DNA of 64,000 nt from Dactylorhiza incarnata (GCA_033032865.1 JAWHQI010000051.1:11116001-11180000), one strand, 5' to 3'; shown: positions 19,146 through 31,224, counted from the first letter of the stretch. The notes: generated by a model from the sequence alone, not told the origin. A program made the numbers and translations.

Positions 19146-21643
19146 TGTAACTCCTCGGGTTTTCGCTAATTATTTTAAATCTAATTATTAATTATTTTAA
19201 ATATAATTATCTTCGAAATGGTGGTGTGAGGGCATTACCATTTTGGGGTGCGTATAAATAATTAATAAAGAGCGAGAACCAAAATAAAGGGATGAAAATA
19301 ATAGTAAGATATATATGGCATATTATATGTATAAAATATGTTTATACATGATAAAATAGTTTATAATTGGAATGCTACTATTCTTATTTTCTATATAGTC
19401 TCATTATTTTGATTAATCATAATGATTAAAATGTTAAGATAATATAAAGCACTTAAATACTTGTGATTTGTCCAAAAGATTTTATATAAAAAATGCTATA
19501 CGTATATAAAATAATGTGATAATCTAAAATATATATAACAACACTATGTATATAAGAGCCCTAATTTAATATAATCATAAATTATTATAATATATATATA
19601 TACATAAATGAATTCTTATATCTGTTAACTTTAGGTATAAGAATTATTGTAAGTATCATTATATATATAATGAGAATTTAAGCCTAAAGATGAATCAGAT
19701 AGTGGATGGAGATATTTATATATAAATTAATAATTAAAGGTGAGTGAGTTTCTAATTTCTTCACTTATAATATTATATTATTTAAGTTATGTACTTTCTC
19801 TTCTTTTTCTCAAAGCTGTCCCGACTTTTCCTTTTATTTCTTTTTGTTTGAGGAGAGCTCGCTGGTTCGGGAGGGAGAGCTTGAAAGAGTTTTTTTCTTC
19901 TTTACGTTGGCCGTCGAGGGAGCTCGAGAGCTCCGATTCATCTCCGGAGCGTAGTTTTTGAAAGCTCTCGCCAAGATCTTTGTGTGTGCGTTAAGTTTTT
20001 TATGTTTCGTTGAGTTTTGTCATCGAGCTAAACCCTAATGGTTGGATTTCTTCTTCTTTTTTCATGTATAGCTTCTTCCCTTGCCGAGAAGTGCTAATCG
20101 GCGAGTCTGCTCGCAAGTTTGAGGCAAGTCATAGTATTTCTTTTCGTGTTTCTTTTCCTTTATTGCTAGTTGCTTGGATTTCTCTATGTTGCTGTGGGTA
20201 AATTTTTAATTTGGTATGAGCAATTAGATATGTTTTCCTCTTTGTTCTAGGGGGTGAGTAAATTTTGGTTAGATGCAAGAGGGTCTTATTGGGTGGGCTA
20301 GAAATATCAGTTTTTCCTTCTTTGTAGCTTGTGTGATTTTCCTAGTCATGGTGATTTTATTCCCTACTGTCATCAATTCTTCTTCTTTCACTTTAATGTT
20401 GTTTAAGTACCCCCTTGGTTTGATGAATCTGGATGGTTTGATTTCAGGTTTATGTTTCCTGTCAAATTATTTTACTTAGCTATTTTTCCTGGATTTTCTC
20501 TTTGAAGTCTCGTCCCGTCGATCGGCACCCCTTCCCGTCGATCGACGGGAGAGGGCAGAGAGGTCATGTTTGTCGAGTTTTCTAAGTAAAAAATCGTTGG
20601 GACACCCGTCAATCAGGCTTCTATCCTATCGATCAGGCTCCCATCCCATCGATTGGGCCCTCTTCCAGCCAATGCTTTTGTCTTAAGTCCCTTTCCTATC
20701 GATTTTGAGTTAGCTTTCCTGTCGACTTTACCTTAAGCTTTCCCGTCGATTGAGTAAGCTTCCCATCGATTTTGAGTTAGCTTTCTCGTCGACTTGACTT
20801 TAAGCTTTCCGGTTGATTGAGTAAGCTTCCCGTCGATTTTGTGTTAGCTTTTCCTGTCGATTTTGAGTTAGCTTTCTCGTCGACTTGACCTTAAGCTTTC
20901 CCATCGATTGAGTAAGCTTCCAGTTGATTTTGAGTTATCTTTCCTGTCGACTTGACTTTAAGCTTTCCCATCGATTGAGTAAGCTTCCTATCGATTTTGT
21001 GTTAGCCTTTCCCATCGATTTTGAGTTAGCTTTCCCGTCTACTTGAATTTAAGCTTTCCCGTCGATTGAGTAAGCTTCCCGTTGACTTTGAGTTAGCCTT
21101 TCCCGTCGATTTTGAGTTAGTCTTCCCGTCGACTTGATTATAAGTCCTTTCCCATCGATTATGAGATAAATCTTCCCGTCGATTGATTCAAGTCATCCCG
21201 TCGATTTTGAAGACCTTTCCCGTCGATTTTGGGTAGCCTTTTCCCGTCGATTTCATGTAAGTCTTCCCATCGATTTTGAAGAATCTTCCCGTTGATTTTA
21301 ATAAAGCTTTCTCGTCGACATTTGCTTAAGTTTTCCTATCGACTCTCCTTAAGTCTTTCCCGCCGACTTTGATAAATATTTCCCCTTCATCATTATCGTG
21401 TATTTTGAATTGTTTCACCAATGTTTTTAGGCCCTTTTTGCCGTGTGGGCCCGAGCATCTTAAATAATGTTATTGAGCCTTTTAAGCTCATTTGTTGAGT
21501 CTTTTGGTGAAGTCATGTCTTGTTATGTACCACGATGTTAAGTGTCCATTCATCGTGTTATTTCTTCATGTATATTGGGTTATTTCATCAAATATTCCGG
21601 GATAGTTTTGGTGAGTATTTCCTGAATATTTTGATCTATGTTG
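19146..21643 (+). repeat. Element D 5' LTR, first part
   Basis: Begins TGTAACTCC. Matches 31225-31770 then 42906-44880 across the nested insertions of the right LTR. A TATA-like TATAAATAATTAA lies near 19250. From about 20510 it enters an array built on the core CCGTCGA(T/C)T. It ends at the element E insertion, with target duplication TGTTG (21639-21643). Confidence 0.9.
20510..21390 (+). repeat. Irregular array of CCGTCGATT-type motifs in element D LTR
   Basis: Some 30 or more copies of (T)CCCGTCGATT or GTCGACTT, separated by TTGAGTTAGCTT, ACCTTAAGCTT or GAGTAAGCTT, with a higher-order spacing near 50-60 bp. It opens with a CpG palindrome (CCGTCGATCGGCACC, 20515). The corresponding array in the right LTR is 43768-44640. 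Copies have decayed at CpG (GTCGA to ATCGA or GTTGA), the usual methylation footprint. Confidence 0.85.
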
Positions 21644-22795
21644 TGTTAAATTTTTGAAGTGGAAGTAGAATGGTGCTGGGCGGTCTATAGATTGGAGACC
21701 GCAGAGTCTGCGCGGTCTGCCCTGGTGCTCTGGCCGGTTTTGTCTCAGGTGATCTGTTCTGGGCGGTCTGATCTGGGAGACCGCTAAGTGTCCGGGCGGC
21801 TTGCAAGGGTTGTTCTGGCGACTTGTTCAAGTCGGCCAGATGTTCATGTTGGTTTGCCTTCTTGCTGTAATCGGGCGGTCAAACGTCTTGTTCTTATCGG
21901 TTTGGGTTACTGAAGAAGTTCTTTGCTTTTGCAATAAGACCAGGCGGTCTGTTTTGGTGACCGCGATGACCGGGCGGGTTGCATATATCCGGTGGTCTAA
22001 TAAGGGAGCTGTTAGCTTTGCTGAGCTTGGGCGGTCTATCTTGTGAGACCGCTGGCAATCTGATGGGCGGTTATTGTATGCCAGTTTGTGCGGTGATGAC
22101 ATCCGTCTACTCGACTATAAATAGGGGTGCAGGTCCCGTCATCCATAACGAAGAACTGTAAGAACCAAAGTTGGCTTGATTGTGTCGGTCTCAATTTAAG
22201 GTCACGCGGTCTGAGATTTTGTCTGACCGGTTTGTTGTTCGCAGGTTAACGGCTTGCAGTTCACGGTCAGCATTCTCCCTTCTTCCAGCTTTAAATAAAC
22301 CAGTCTGGCAGCGGTCTGTCTGGGCGGACTGTGTTTAGGTGTTCTTAGACTGTGCAGTAGACTCAGTTGATCAGGCGGTCTTAAGAGACCAGCGGTCTTG
22401 AGTGCGGTATGCAGCAGGAAGCAGTTTCTTATTCAAGTGTTTTCAGCAGTTGAATAAAGTTGCAAATCGGGCGATCTGTGATTGCAGTCTGACAGGTGCC
22501 GCTTGTCCTCTGTTCGCGCGGTCTCAGGGGTTATCCATCTGGCTTGTCTGTTCGCGCGGTCTGGCGGTCTCAAGTTGTCAAGTCGCCAGCAGCTTGTTGT
22601 CTTTTGTGTTTGTGCTTCTCTCCTCCGTGTTTCTAATGAATCATGTCTCACCATGTATACCTCAAATTGTAAAGAGATAGTTAATGCCAAAGCACTATTC
22701 GGTCTTCCCATTGTCATTGTGTTGCTACGCTTGTGGAAAGTTTGTGAAGTGTTTCGCATTTTTTACTTCAACTCCGGACCTCAAGTTTTTTAACA
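21644..22795 (+). repeat. Element E 5' LTR
   Basis: TGTTAAATTT...TTTAACA, 1152 bp. GGCGGTCT and its complement AGACCGC recur at least a dozen times from 21690 to 22570. TATA box TATAAATA is at 22116-22123. Confidence 0.95.
21690..22123 (+). promoter_or_regulatory. Element E U3: GCGGTCT/AGACCGC motif array and TATA box
   Basis: Alternating direct and inverted copies of GCGGTCT in U3 up to the TATA box at 22116 (CTATAAATAGGGG). The same arrangement is at 27000-27439 in the 3' LTR, with TATAAATA at 27432-27439. More copies follow the TATA box. The pairing AGACCGC...GCGGTCT would allow local hairpins. Function as enhancer is inference. Confidence 0.65.
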
Positions 22796-22807
22796 TGGTA
22801 TCAGAGG
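22796..22807 (+). other. Element E tRNA-iMet primer binding site
   Basis: TGGTATCAGAGG immediately after the 5' LTR, matching the initiator tRNA complement for eleven bases. Confidence 0.92.
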
Positions 22808-22879
22808 GAGGTTGCTGAGTTGTAGTTGCTGAAACTTCTCTCGGGTTCCTCAAGTTGGTTAGCAATTAGTGGGATAACA

Positions 22880-23739
22880 ATGGAAGGAGGATATGCTAGA
22901 GGTCTTCGTATTGAGCTCCTTACGCAGACTAACTTCAAGAAGTGAAGTCATGCATGGAGAGCTATCTTCTTGGCGAGGATTTGTCGGAGGTTGTAGGAGG
23001 ATAAGCAAGACAAGCTGTTATTCCTGCTGAAGGGAATGCTGAGCTCGTGAAGGTTTGGAAGAGAATGAATGCAAAAGCAGAGTTCACTCTCAAGAGAGCT
23101 ATCATTCCGGAGTTGTTTGATCACATCATCGGATGTAGATCAGCTGCTGAAATTTGGACAGCCTTGGATGGCTTGTTCAATAAGAAGAATGTAGCTAGGC
23201 TACAGTTCTTGGAGAATGAGTTGGCAAAAGCAACTCAGGGAGATTTTTCTATCTCAACGTTCTTCTTGAAAATGAAGAACCTTTGCCCATAGATATCGGC
23301 TTTGGACCCGGATGAGCCTATCTCAGAAGCTAAGCTGAAGAGGCCTATAATCCGCGGCTTGCGGAGGGAGTATGTGGCCTTTGTTACTTCTGTTCAAGGC
23401 TGGGCCAATCAGCCTTCGTTGCTGGAGCTAGAGAACATACTTGCTTTGCAAGAAAGTTTGGCTAAGCAAATGGCTAGGATGTCTGTCTCTGGGGGAGAAG
23501 GTGAGGTTCTCTTTTCTAGCAAGAAGAAGAAATGGGACAAGAAGAAGAAGAAATCTGTAGATGATGGTCCGTCTACTTCATATCAGCAGGAGAGGAGCTG
23601 TGCTCCTAAGCATGATGGGAAGAAGAAGGAAGGACCTAGTTGCTTCATGTGCAACAAGCTTGGTCACTTCAAGAGAGACTGCCAAGTTAATCTTCATCCA
23701 GGGCTTGCTATAGGAAAGGAGGAGGCTGGTTCCAATTGA
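22880..23739 (+). pseudogene. Element E gag with CCHC knuckle
   Basis: ATG at 22880 begins MEGGYARG. The frame is lost near 22940 (TGA) and resumes in frame 1 from 22954 with MESYLLGEDLSEVVGG; further stops lie near 23002 and at 23290. Seen: the copia gag core with AEIWTALDGLFNKKNVARLQ near 23149-23210 and a lysine-rich tail. A perfect C-x2-C-x4-H-x4-C knuckle (CFMCNKLGHFKRDC) is at 23641-23682. Gag packages element RNA in cytoplasmic particles. Pol follows in frame 2 after TGA at 23737, so gag and pol are in different frames; whether this is a natural shift site or decay cannot be told from one copy. Confidence 0.88.
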
Positions 23740-23791
23740 AGGTAGTTGGGGTGGTGGAGGTGCATTTGTGACGGGCACATGAGTTCAGGCT

Positions 23792-25360
23792 ATGACTTCC
23801 ATCAACTATCATGATGATTGGATAGTGGACTCTGGGTGTGGTCAGCACCTCACCGGGGATGAGTCGAAGTTCTCCTCATTGCAAGCAAATACAGGTAATG
23901 ACGCTATCATTATGGCTGATGATACTATACATGCAGTAGAGAAGGAGGGTGTGGTTTCATTGAACGATGATAGAGGTACTCTTACATTGAAGAGTGTCTA
24001 TCATGTTCTGGGGATGAAGAAGAACTTCTTCTCAGTGACTAATGCGGTGGATGCTGGCTATCACGTTCTGTTCGGTCCAACAGAAGTGAAATGTCTCCAA
24101 AATGTTTCAGCCGTGAAAGCTGAGGTCACTCATGTAGGGAGACGAGTGAAGGACTCGTTTGTTCTTTCAACAAGTTCTTATGTTGATAAGATGAGGGCTA
24201 ACGACAGCGCCACTATCTGGCACGAAAAACTTGGGCATGTTGGGATGGATAAGTTGAAGGCTATGGCGGGAATAGGCCTGGTGAATGGTCTGCCTAGTTT
24301 GTCATCTTTCGGGGAAGGTCACATTTGTGCAGATTGTCGGTTTGGTAAGGCTCAATGTCTTCCATTTGACAAATCACAAAGCAGATGTAAAAGACCATTG
24401 GAATGAATACATGGTGATCTGTTTGGACCTACCAACACTGCCAGTCTTGGAGGTAGCAGGTATATGCTGATTTTAGTTGATGCCTTCACCAGATATACTT
24501 GGGTATATTTTTTGAAGAAGAAGTCGGAGGCGTTCGAGAGGTTTGTGGAGTTCAAGGAGCTGGTGGAAGGTTGGCTCAACCTACGGGATAAGAGGTTAAG
24601 AACTGACAATGGAGGGGAGTTCACCTCCAAGGAATTCTGTAACTTCTGCAGGAAGCATGACATCCAAAGAGAGCTTTCTTGTGCTCACACTCCACAATAG
24701 AACGAAGTTGCAGAGTGGAAGATCCATCATCTGACGGAGACCTGCAAATGTTGGCTTCATGCCAAGAGTATCCCAAAGTCCTTCTGGGCAGAGGGAATGT
24801 CTTGTGCGGCCTATGTTATCAACCGAATGACTCTCAGTCCCATCAACATGAAGACCCCTCATGAATTGATGTTCAAGGAGAAGCTAAGCGTGGAACACTT
24901 TCGAGTGTTTGGTTCTACCTGCTACGTGCATGTTCTGGATGCCCTTCGAACAAAGCTAGATGCAAAGGCAAGGAAACTAGTCTTCGTCGGTTATGATGAC
25001 CGGAAGAAAGGGTGGAGATGCATGGATCCCGAGACACAGAGATATGTGGTCTCTAGGGATTTGGTATTTGACGAGCTGACGTCATACCAAGGTAGCTCTT
25101 CTGTAGAGTTACAAGGAAGCAGGGTAGATGGTGGACCAGAGAAAGCTGCAAAGGAAGTTCTGGTGGAGTTGCCTGTTTCTCCAGGTGCTCCAGGTATTTC
25201 TAGCTCTGGATCAGGTGATTCAGGTTCTGGAAGCAGGGGGAGAAATACTCCATGTCTACCTGAAAGGAGAGCTAGTCCAGAAGCTGTAGTTGAAGAGGTG
25301 GTTCAGAGTCAAGCTCTGAGGAGGTCCAAGAGGACCATTATTCCACCTGATCGATATTAG
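23792..25360 (+). pseudogene. Element E protease and integrase
   Basis: Frame 2. The protease active site DSGCGQHLTG is at 23828-23857. The GAG-pre-integrase segment IWHEKLGHVG is near 24216. The integrase core has HGDLFGP near 24408, LVDAFTRYTWVYFL and RTDNGGEF near 24600, and the third acidic region near 24710. After it come the FRVFGS and KARKLVFVGYDD segments typical of copia integrase C-terminus. In-frame stops at 24404-24406, 24698-24700 and 25358-25360 interrupt an otherwise continuous frame. It would cleave the polyprotein and insert cDNA; this copy cannot. Confidence 0.92.
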
Positions 25361-25369
25361 GGCGGAAAT

Positions 25370-26962
25370 TTGTTGAGCTTTGTCTCATGTTTCTTCATAG
25401 GTCCCATGTATGAGAGAGAGCTATCTTGTTATGAAAATGCCATTGGAGTCAAGGAGTGGGAAGGAGCCATGGATGAAGAGATGGCTGCCCTCAAGAAGAA
25501 TGAGACTTGGGACTTGGTACCTAAGGTTGAGGGAGTTACTCCAGTGACTTGCAAGTGGGTTTTCAAACTGAAGAATAAGGCTGAAGGAAGTATTGAGCGG
25601 TACAAGGCTCACCTTGTAGCTCGAGGTTTCTCTCAGAAGTATGTGGAGGATTATGAAGAGACGTTTAGCCCCGTTGCCAAGATGACTTCGGTCTAGGTGG
25701 TGATCGCCTTAGCTGCTTGCCAAGGGTGGAAGATTTGGCAACTCGACGTGAAGAACGCTTTCCTATATGATGAGATTGACTAGGATATCTTCACAGATCA
25801 GCCACCTGGTTATGTATCCGAAGAGCACCCAAGATATGTTTGCAAGCTTAAGAAGTCTCTTTACCGCTTGAAGCAAGCGCCTCGGGCATGGTACGGGAAG
25901 ATTGCAGAATACCTCCAGTTCTGCGGATACTTTGCTTCTGATTTAGATTCAAGCTTATTTGTAAGGAATACGGGGGAGCTTCAGGTCTTGGTGCTGCTAT
26001 ACGTTGATGATATGATCGTTACGGGGAATTCTGAAGTGGAGGTAGCTAGGCTTCGTGCTGAGCTAGCTATCAGATTCGAGATGAAAGATAGGGGTGAGCT
26101 CCACCATTTCATTGGGCTTGAAGTGGAGAGGAAAGAGAGCGGTATGCTTGTTTCCCAAAAAGGCTATGCGGATCGAATCGTGAAGAGGTTCGACATGGAA
26201 GTGGGGAAGAGCAGCTCTACTCCACTAGAGGTCGGAGTTCATCTTCAACAAGATGAAGGGAAGGTTCTTACCGATCCTTTGGTGTTTCGGGATTTGGTTG
26301 GAAGTCTGATATACTTGACAATCACAAGGCCAGATATTGCTTATGCGGTTGGTAGGGTGAGTCGGTTTATGGCAGAGCCTCGGAAACCTCATCTTGTGGC
26401 GGCTAGGAGTATCTTGAAGTATGTCAAATCCACCTCAGATTTGGGTCTCTTCTATGGGAGAGATTCAGGCTTTTGATTGCACGAGTACATGGATGCTGAT
26501 TATGGAGGAGATTCAGATGATTGCAGATCGACGTCTGGTTATGTCTTTATGACAGGCTCTACAGCTTTATCATGGTGCAACAAGAAGCAGTATTCTGTGT
26601 CTGTCTCTACCACAGAAGCGGAGTACAAAGCTTCGGCTTTGGCGGCTCAGGAAGCCATCTGGATTAGGAGGCTTGTGGAGGACATTCATAGGGAGGTGCG
26701 AGGCTCTACTCTGCTATGTGGTGACAATGAGAGTGCTCTCAAACTGGTTAACAATCCAGTTTGTCACGCGAGTACAAAGCACATAGAGATTCATCACCAT
26801 TTCATTCGTGAGAAGGTGTTGGAGGGATCTCTGACTGTGGAGCATGTGCAGAGCAAGGAGAATGTTGCTGTCATATTTACTAAGCCGCTGTCGAAGGGAC
26901 CATTTGGTTGGTTGCGGAGTTTGCTTGGGATGACTTCCACTTCCCACTTCAAGGGGGAGTGT
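25370..26962 (+). pseudogene. Element E reverse transcriptase and RNase H
   Basis: Frame 2 continues. RT begins with WEGAMDEEMAALKKNETWDLVP, then CKWVFKLK, a stop at 25694-25696 and another near 25780, LKQAPRAWY, and the catalytic YVDD at 26000-26011. Palm and thumb motifs follow (ELHHFIGLEVER, GSLIYLTITRPDIAYAV). Stop TGA at 26474-26476. RNase H has [36 protein letters not shown] and [12 protein letters not shown], complete to the end next to the polypurine tract. Catalytic residues visible are intact; decay is by nonsense changes only. Confidence 0.93.
26951..26959 (+). other. Element E polypurine tract
   Basis: AAGGGGGAG directly before the 3' LTR TGTTAAA; it also forms the last codons of RNase H. 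Confidence 0.9.
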
Positions 26963-28111
26963 TAAATTTTTGAAGTGGAAGTGGAATGGTGATGGGCGGT
27001 CTGTAGATTGGAGACCGCAGAGACCGCGCGGTCTGCGCTGGTACTCCGACCAATTTTGTCGCAGGCAATCTGTTCTGGGAGGTCTGATTTAGGATACCGC
27101 TAAGTGTCCGGGCGTCTTGCGCGGGTTGTTCTGGCGACTTGTTCAAGTCGGCCAGATGTTCATGTTGGTCTGCCTTCTTACAGTAACCGGGCGGTCTGGC
27201 ATCTTGTTCTTATCGGTCTGGGTTACTGAAGAAGTTCATTTCTTTTACAATAAGACCGGGAGGTCTATTTTGGAGACCGCCATGACCGAGCTGGTTGCAT
27301 ATAACCGGTGGTCTAATAAGGGAGCTGTTAGCTTTGCTGAGCTTGGGCGGTCTGTCTTGTGAGACCGTTGGCGATCTGATGGGAGGTTATTGTATCCGAG
27401 TTTGTGTGGTGACGACATCCGTCTGCTCTCCTATAAATAGGGGTGCAGTGCCCGTCATTAATAACAAAGAACTGTAAGAACCAAAGTTGGCTTGATTGTG
27501 CCGGCCTCAATTTGAGGTCGCGCGGTCTGAGATTTTGTCTGACCGGTTTGTTGTTCGCAGGTTAGCGTCTTGCAGTTTACGGTCAGCATTCTCCCTTCTT
27601 CCATCTTTGAATAAACTAGTCCGACAGCGGTCTGTCTGGGCAGACTGTGTTTAGGTGTCCTTGGACTGTGCAGCGGACTCAGTTGATCAGGCGGTCTTAA
27701 GAGACCAGGCAGTCTTGAGTGCGGTCTGCAGCAGGAAGCAGTTTCTTCTTTAAGTGTTTTCAGCAGTTGAATAAAGAAGCAGGTCGGGCGGTCAGTGATT
27801 GCGGTCTGATAGGTGCGGCTTGTGCTCTGTTCACGCGGTCTCAGGGGTTATCCGTCTGGCTTATCTGTTCGCACGGTCTAGCGGTCTCAAGTTGTCAAGT
27901 GGCCAGCAGCTTGTTGTCTTTTGTGTTTGTGCTTCTCTCCTCTGTGATTCTTATGAATCATGTCTCGCCATGTATACCTCAAATTGTAAAGAGATGGTTA
28001 ATGCCAAAGCACTATTCGGTCTTCCCATTGTCATTGTGTTGCTACACTTGTGGAAAGTTTGTGAAGTTTTCCGCATTTTTTACTTCAACTCCGGACCTCA
28101 AGTTTTTAACA
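26960..28111 (+). repeat. Element E 3' LTR
   Basis: 1152 bp, same length as the 5' LTR, with many transitions between them at GGCGGTCT sites. It ends TTTTTAACA and is followed by TGTTG. Confidence 0.95.
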
Positions 28112-28116
28112 TGTTG

Positions 28117-28130
28117 TATAATGTAGAGTG

Positions 28131-28169
<39 letters not shown>

Positions 28170-29667
28170 ACATATATGTCTATGCACCACCGCTTCTGTG
28201 GTTGTTGAGTTATGTTTGGGTATGTTGGATGTGTGAGCTAAGAGTCACCATCACAGTGCCTTTGTTTGGGCTGTTGATTTGTGTGGACTGGAGTCACCGC
28301 CATAGCACCCCTGGTTTTGGTTATTTTGGGGATAAGGTTGGCAGTGGATAAAGGACCACCACCTCAGTGCCTGTTTGTGGATTATACACCCCTGGTTTGG
28401 GTTATTTTGGGGCTAATGTTGGCAGTGGATAAAGGACCACCACCTTAGTGCCCGTTTGTGGATTATACACCCCTGGTTTGGGTTATTTTGGGGCTAAGGT
28501 TGGCAGTGGAAAATGGACCACCACCTCAGTGTCCGTTTGTGGATTATACACCCCTGGTTTGGGTTATTTTGGGGCTAAGGTTGGCAGTGGATAAATGACC
28601 ACCACCTCAGTGCTCGTTTATGGATCATACACACCGGAGCTGTGTACTGATGGTTTGTGTTGGACTGCGTGCCTCCGCCTTAGTGCCTTGGTTTGCCCGG
28701 AGTTAAATGATGTCCCTTTCTTCTGAGCTAAGCAGTCTCAGGTCCTTGTATAATTTCATTTATATATATATATATACACACACATATATCATTATATTTT
28801 AGGCTGCCATTATTCTTGGCGCTAGATTCCTTTTTCTCTTACTTTTGAGCTGTTTCTTCTTAATCGATGTTATTTGTTTGCCCTTAACTTTGTAGTCTAG
28901 TTGCTCGTACCCTCATATTTTCATGTTAACCTTAACTCTTTCATTAGTATTGTGATGCTTTCTTTCCCCTTTGGGCTGAGGCATTCTTTTCTTTGAATGC
29001 CTCAGGTTTAGGTTTGTAGCTATCAGAGGTGGTAGAGCGGAGTCTTTCAGTCCATGGTGGTGGCTTTCTTCCTTCCCTCCTTGGTGAGTGGTTGGCTTCT
29101 GGCAGTTGTAGTGGTTTGTTTGCCTATGGGTTTGTTGGCACCCATAATGGTCTCTTGTTGTATTCTGCTTTCTTGCTATTATGCTATTACTTCTTACCGT
29201 GGATGGAGTATTGCTCTCTGGGAAGGTTTTATCTAATGATGCACGAGTTACTTTATTTATATAAAATGTCATTCTTGCATAGCATAATTTTTAGTAAATG
29301 TCACCTACTTTGAAGATCATTGAAAACCATTTCCTTACCCATACTAAATTTAGAGATGTGCATATCATTGCTGAGATATTTGATCTTCATGCTCATGTAG
29401 GATAAAATGAACATATTTTTCCACTGCATATGTATAATTTTCTACTGGTGGTCTAGTTGATCCACCGGACCGAGGGACACGGTCCTAAGCTTAAAATGTA
29501 ATTTCTCCTTTAAACTTAATCATATTTATGTATTTTATAAAATATTCGTATGGATTGTTTGCCTGAGCGTCTGTAGTTGTCCCCTGCATGGCGTGGCATC
29601 ATAATGTATATTTTCCCCTTGCTCTGATAAAATTTATTAAATTCATGGGAAAATGTGGGTTGTGACA
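28117..29667 (+). repeat. Element D 5' LTR, second part
   Basis: Resumes after E; matches 44877-45160 in the right LTR. It contains a TA microsatellite (28132-28165), four tandem copies of an 81-bp unit (28306-28629), and non-coding sequence to the LTR end TGTGACA at 29667. No credible ORF: the frames at 28913-29313 have no family resemblance. Confidence 0.88.
28306..28629 (+). repeat. Four tandem 81-bp units in element D LTR
   Basis: Unit starts ACCCCTGGTTTGGGTTATTT and ends GGATTATAC; copies start at 28306, 28387, 28468 and 28549, diverged by a few bases each. The right LTR shows one full unit and the start of a second before being cut by G (about 45047-45160). Confidence 0.92.
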
Positions 29668-30366
29668 GTTAGTATCAGATGGAGGTTGGCCATCTTACTG
29701 GGATAGTCTGGCTGGCCCGGTTAACCTCCTGATGAGGATCGTTATTCATTGTATACACACACCAAAGGGTCATCCGTATGTCTTGGCTAAAGCATGAACA
29801 CTACACTCATAGCATGATAAGATGTATACGGGGAATATTATGTAGTATGAGATGCATAATATGTGTTTGTATATGGATTCTCATAGGTGACAACATGTGA
29901 CGGTTATATAGTATGGGATGCATAACGCCGGTCCCATGGATGTCCATTAGCTCGATTTTTCTTTTTTGTTACATGCAGTATATGATGAATAAGATCACAT
30001 GTGTACGCTACTCATAGCATGCATTAAGGCCTTTCTTAGACTGAATAACACTGCATGCGCATCATAACATAGCATTAGCACATGTGCCAAGTTAAAGATA
30101 TACATGATGACGCTCGTACACACATGATTTGAAATAAAATTTTGGCATTCATGCATTCATATTATATGCACATGAGTCAATAGGATGATGGTATATCATC
30201 CTAGGTTAAGCATAACATCATTTCATGAATTCCCAGAGCAAGTATCCATTCTTTTTCGATCTGTATCGTGTTAGGAAATTCTAGTTTCCTAGCTGTTGTG
30301 TCTTAAGCTAGGTGTAGATGAGCGGTTCATTCGTAATTGCAGTTGATGACTCCATAGGGTAGTGCG
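29668..30366 (+). other. Element D primer site and leader
   Basis: TTAGTATCAGATGG at 29669-29682 resembles a tRNA-Met primer site with a G-to-A change. The following 680 bp hold no ORF or recognisable motif beyond ATGCATA and CATGATG-rich AT sequence. Probably the 5' untranslated and packaging region. Confidence 0.55.
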
Positions 30367-31062
30367 TTGGAGTCGGCTCTCCGGTTAGAGGATGAAACCT
30401 CAGCTGCGCGAAGTGAGGCGGTGATTGAGGAGTTGTGTCCGAGTAACGAGGCGTTGTTAAGGCAAATGGTCGAGATGCAGTCACAGATTTGGGCTTTGAT
30501 GTCGGCTACTTTTTGGCAGCAGCCTGGGGTGCAGAACCCTATTATGGGTCATGATGTGATGTCGAGGAAGGGAAAGAGGAAGGATGATGATAGTGGCAAA
30601 CCTGCTCTAAGTAAGAAGGGCAAGTTGGTGTGCAGTTTTTGCACTCGTGTGGGCCATCCGTTCGAGAAGTGTTTCAAAAGACTGGGAGCGTAGAAGCAGC
30701 TTCAGATGATGGCTCTTCAAGGTGCTCTGAAGAATGTCCAGTATTGCACTTTTTGCAGTCGGATGGGGCACGATCTTGCCCAGTGTTGGAAGAAGGTTAA
30801 GGCATGTGAGTATTGTAGGCAAGGAGGGCATGATGCGACTCGATGTCGGTTGAAGGATAGGGCGTGCTATCAGTGTGTACAAAAAGGACATGTGAAATCC
30901 CCATGTTCGCAGTTCCGCTCGCCCGGCCAGCAGCTTGCCCTTCCAGTTCTGGCATCGCCACCGCCTCAGCATCGACAGCTGGATCGAGGAGAGGCCGAGT
31001 TGAATGTAGTAGCAAAGGAAGAAGAGGAGTTTTCCCCCAGGCGATCTCAAGTTATATTTTGA
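30367..31062 (+). pseudogene. Element D gag-like ORF with four CCHC zinc knuckles
   Basis: One frame of about 231 codons, interrupted by a single TAG at 30691-30693. The N-terminal part is acidic with a leucine-rich segment (LLRQMVEMQSQIWAL) and then a basic stretch KRKDDDSGKPALSKKGK. Four C-x2-C-x4-H-x4-C knuckles follow, at 30631-30672, 30745-30786, 30805-30846 and 30865-30906 (CSFCTRVGHPFEKC, CTFCSRMGHDLAQC, CEYCRQGGHDATRC, CYQCVQKGHVKSPC). Knuckles of this kind bind retroelement RNA in gag. There is no protease or RT after it. A capsid domain is not recognisable, so it could be a gag C-terminal remnant or a separate nucleic-acid-binding protein. Confidence 0.75.
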
Positions 31063-31224
31063 CCTAGTTATTATATAATAGTTATGCGGTTAATAAGTAT
31101 GTATCGTTGCGCTTGTATTGTTGAGTTTGCGGTAAAGAACCATCGTGCGCACGTTCTTTCCGAGTCAGTGTTCGGCTTCGCGTTGAAAAGTTTCGAGGCA
31201 AAGCTTTCTTTTAGGAGGGGTGGT
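31063..31224 (+). other. Element D 3' leader and polypurine tract
   Basis: Short non-coding stretch ending with AGGAGGGGTGG at 31213-31223, which abuts the right LTR. Defines the plus orientation of D together with the PBS-like site. Confidence 0.75.

Larger units (their letters stand above)
21644..28111 (+). mobile_element. Element E: full-length decayed Ty1/copia retrotransposon
   Basis: 6468-bp element on the plus strand with LTRs of equal length (1152 bp, 21644-22795 and 26960-28111). Target duplication is a perfect TGTTG (21639-21643, 28112-28116), and the empty site (GTTGTCTAATG) is visible in the right LTR of D near 44872. Domain order gag, protease, integrase, RT, RNase H defines Ty1/copia. 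It carries scattered stops and one gag frameshift, but every domain is recognisable. The clade is not assigned; it lacks the long 3' spacer of A, B, F and G. Confidence 0.95.

Noticed and set aside
28913..29313. Small ORFs in the D LTR
   Set aside because: Opposite-strand and other-frame chance frames without a recognisable motif.
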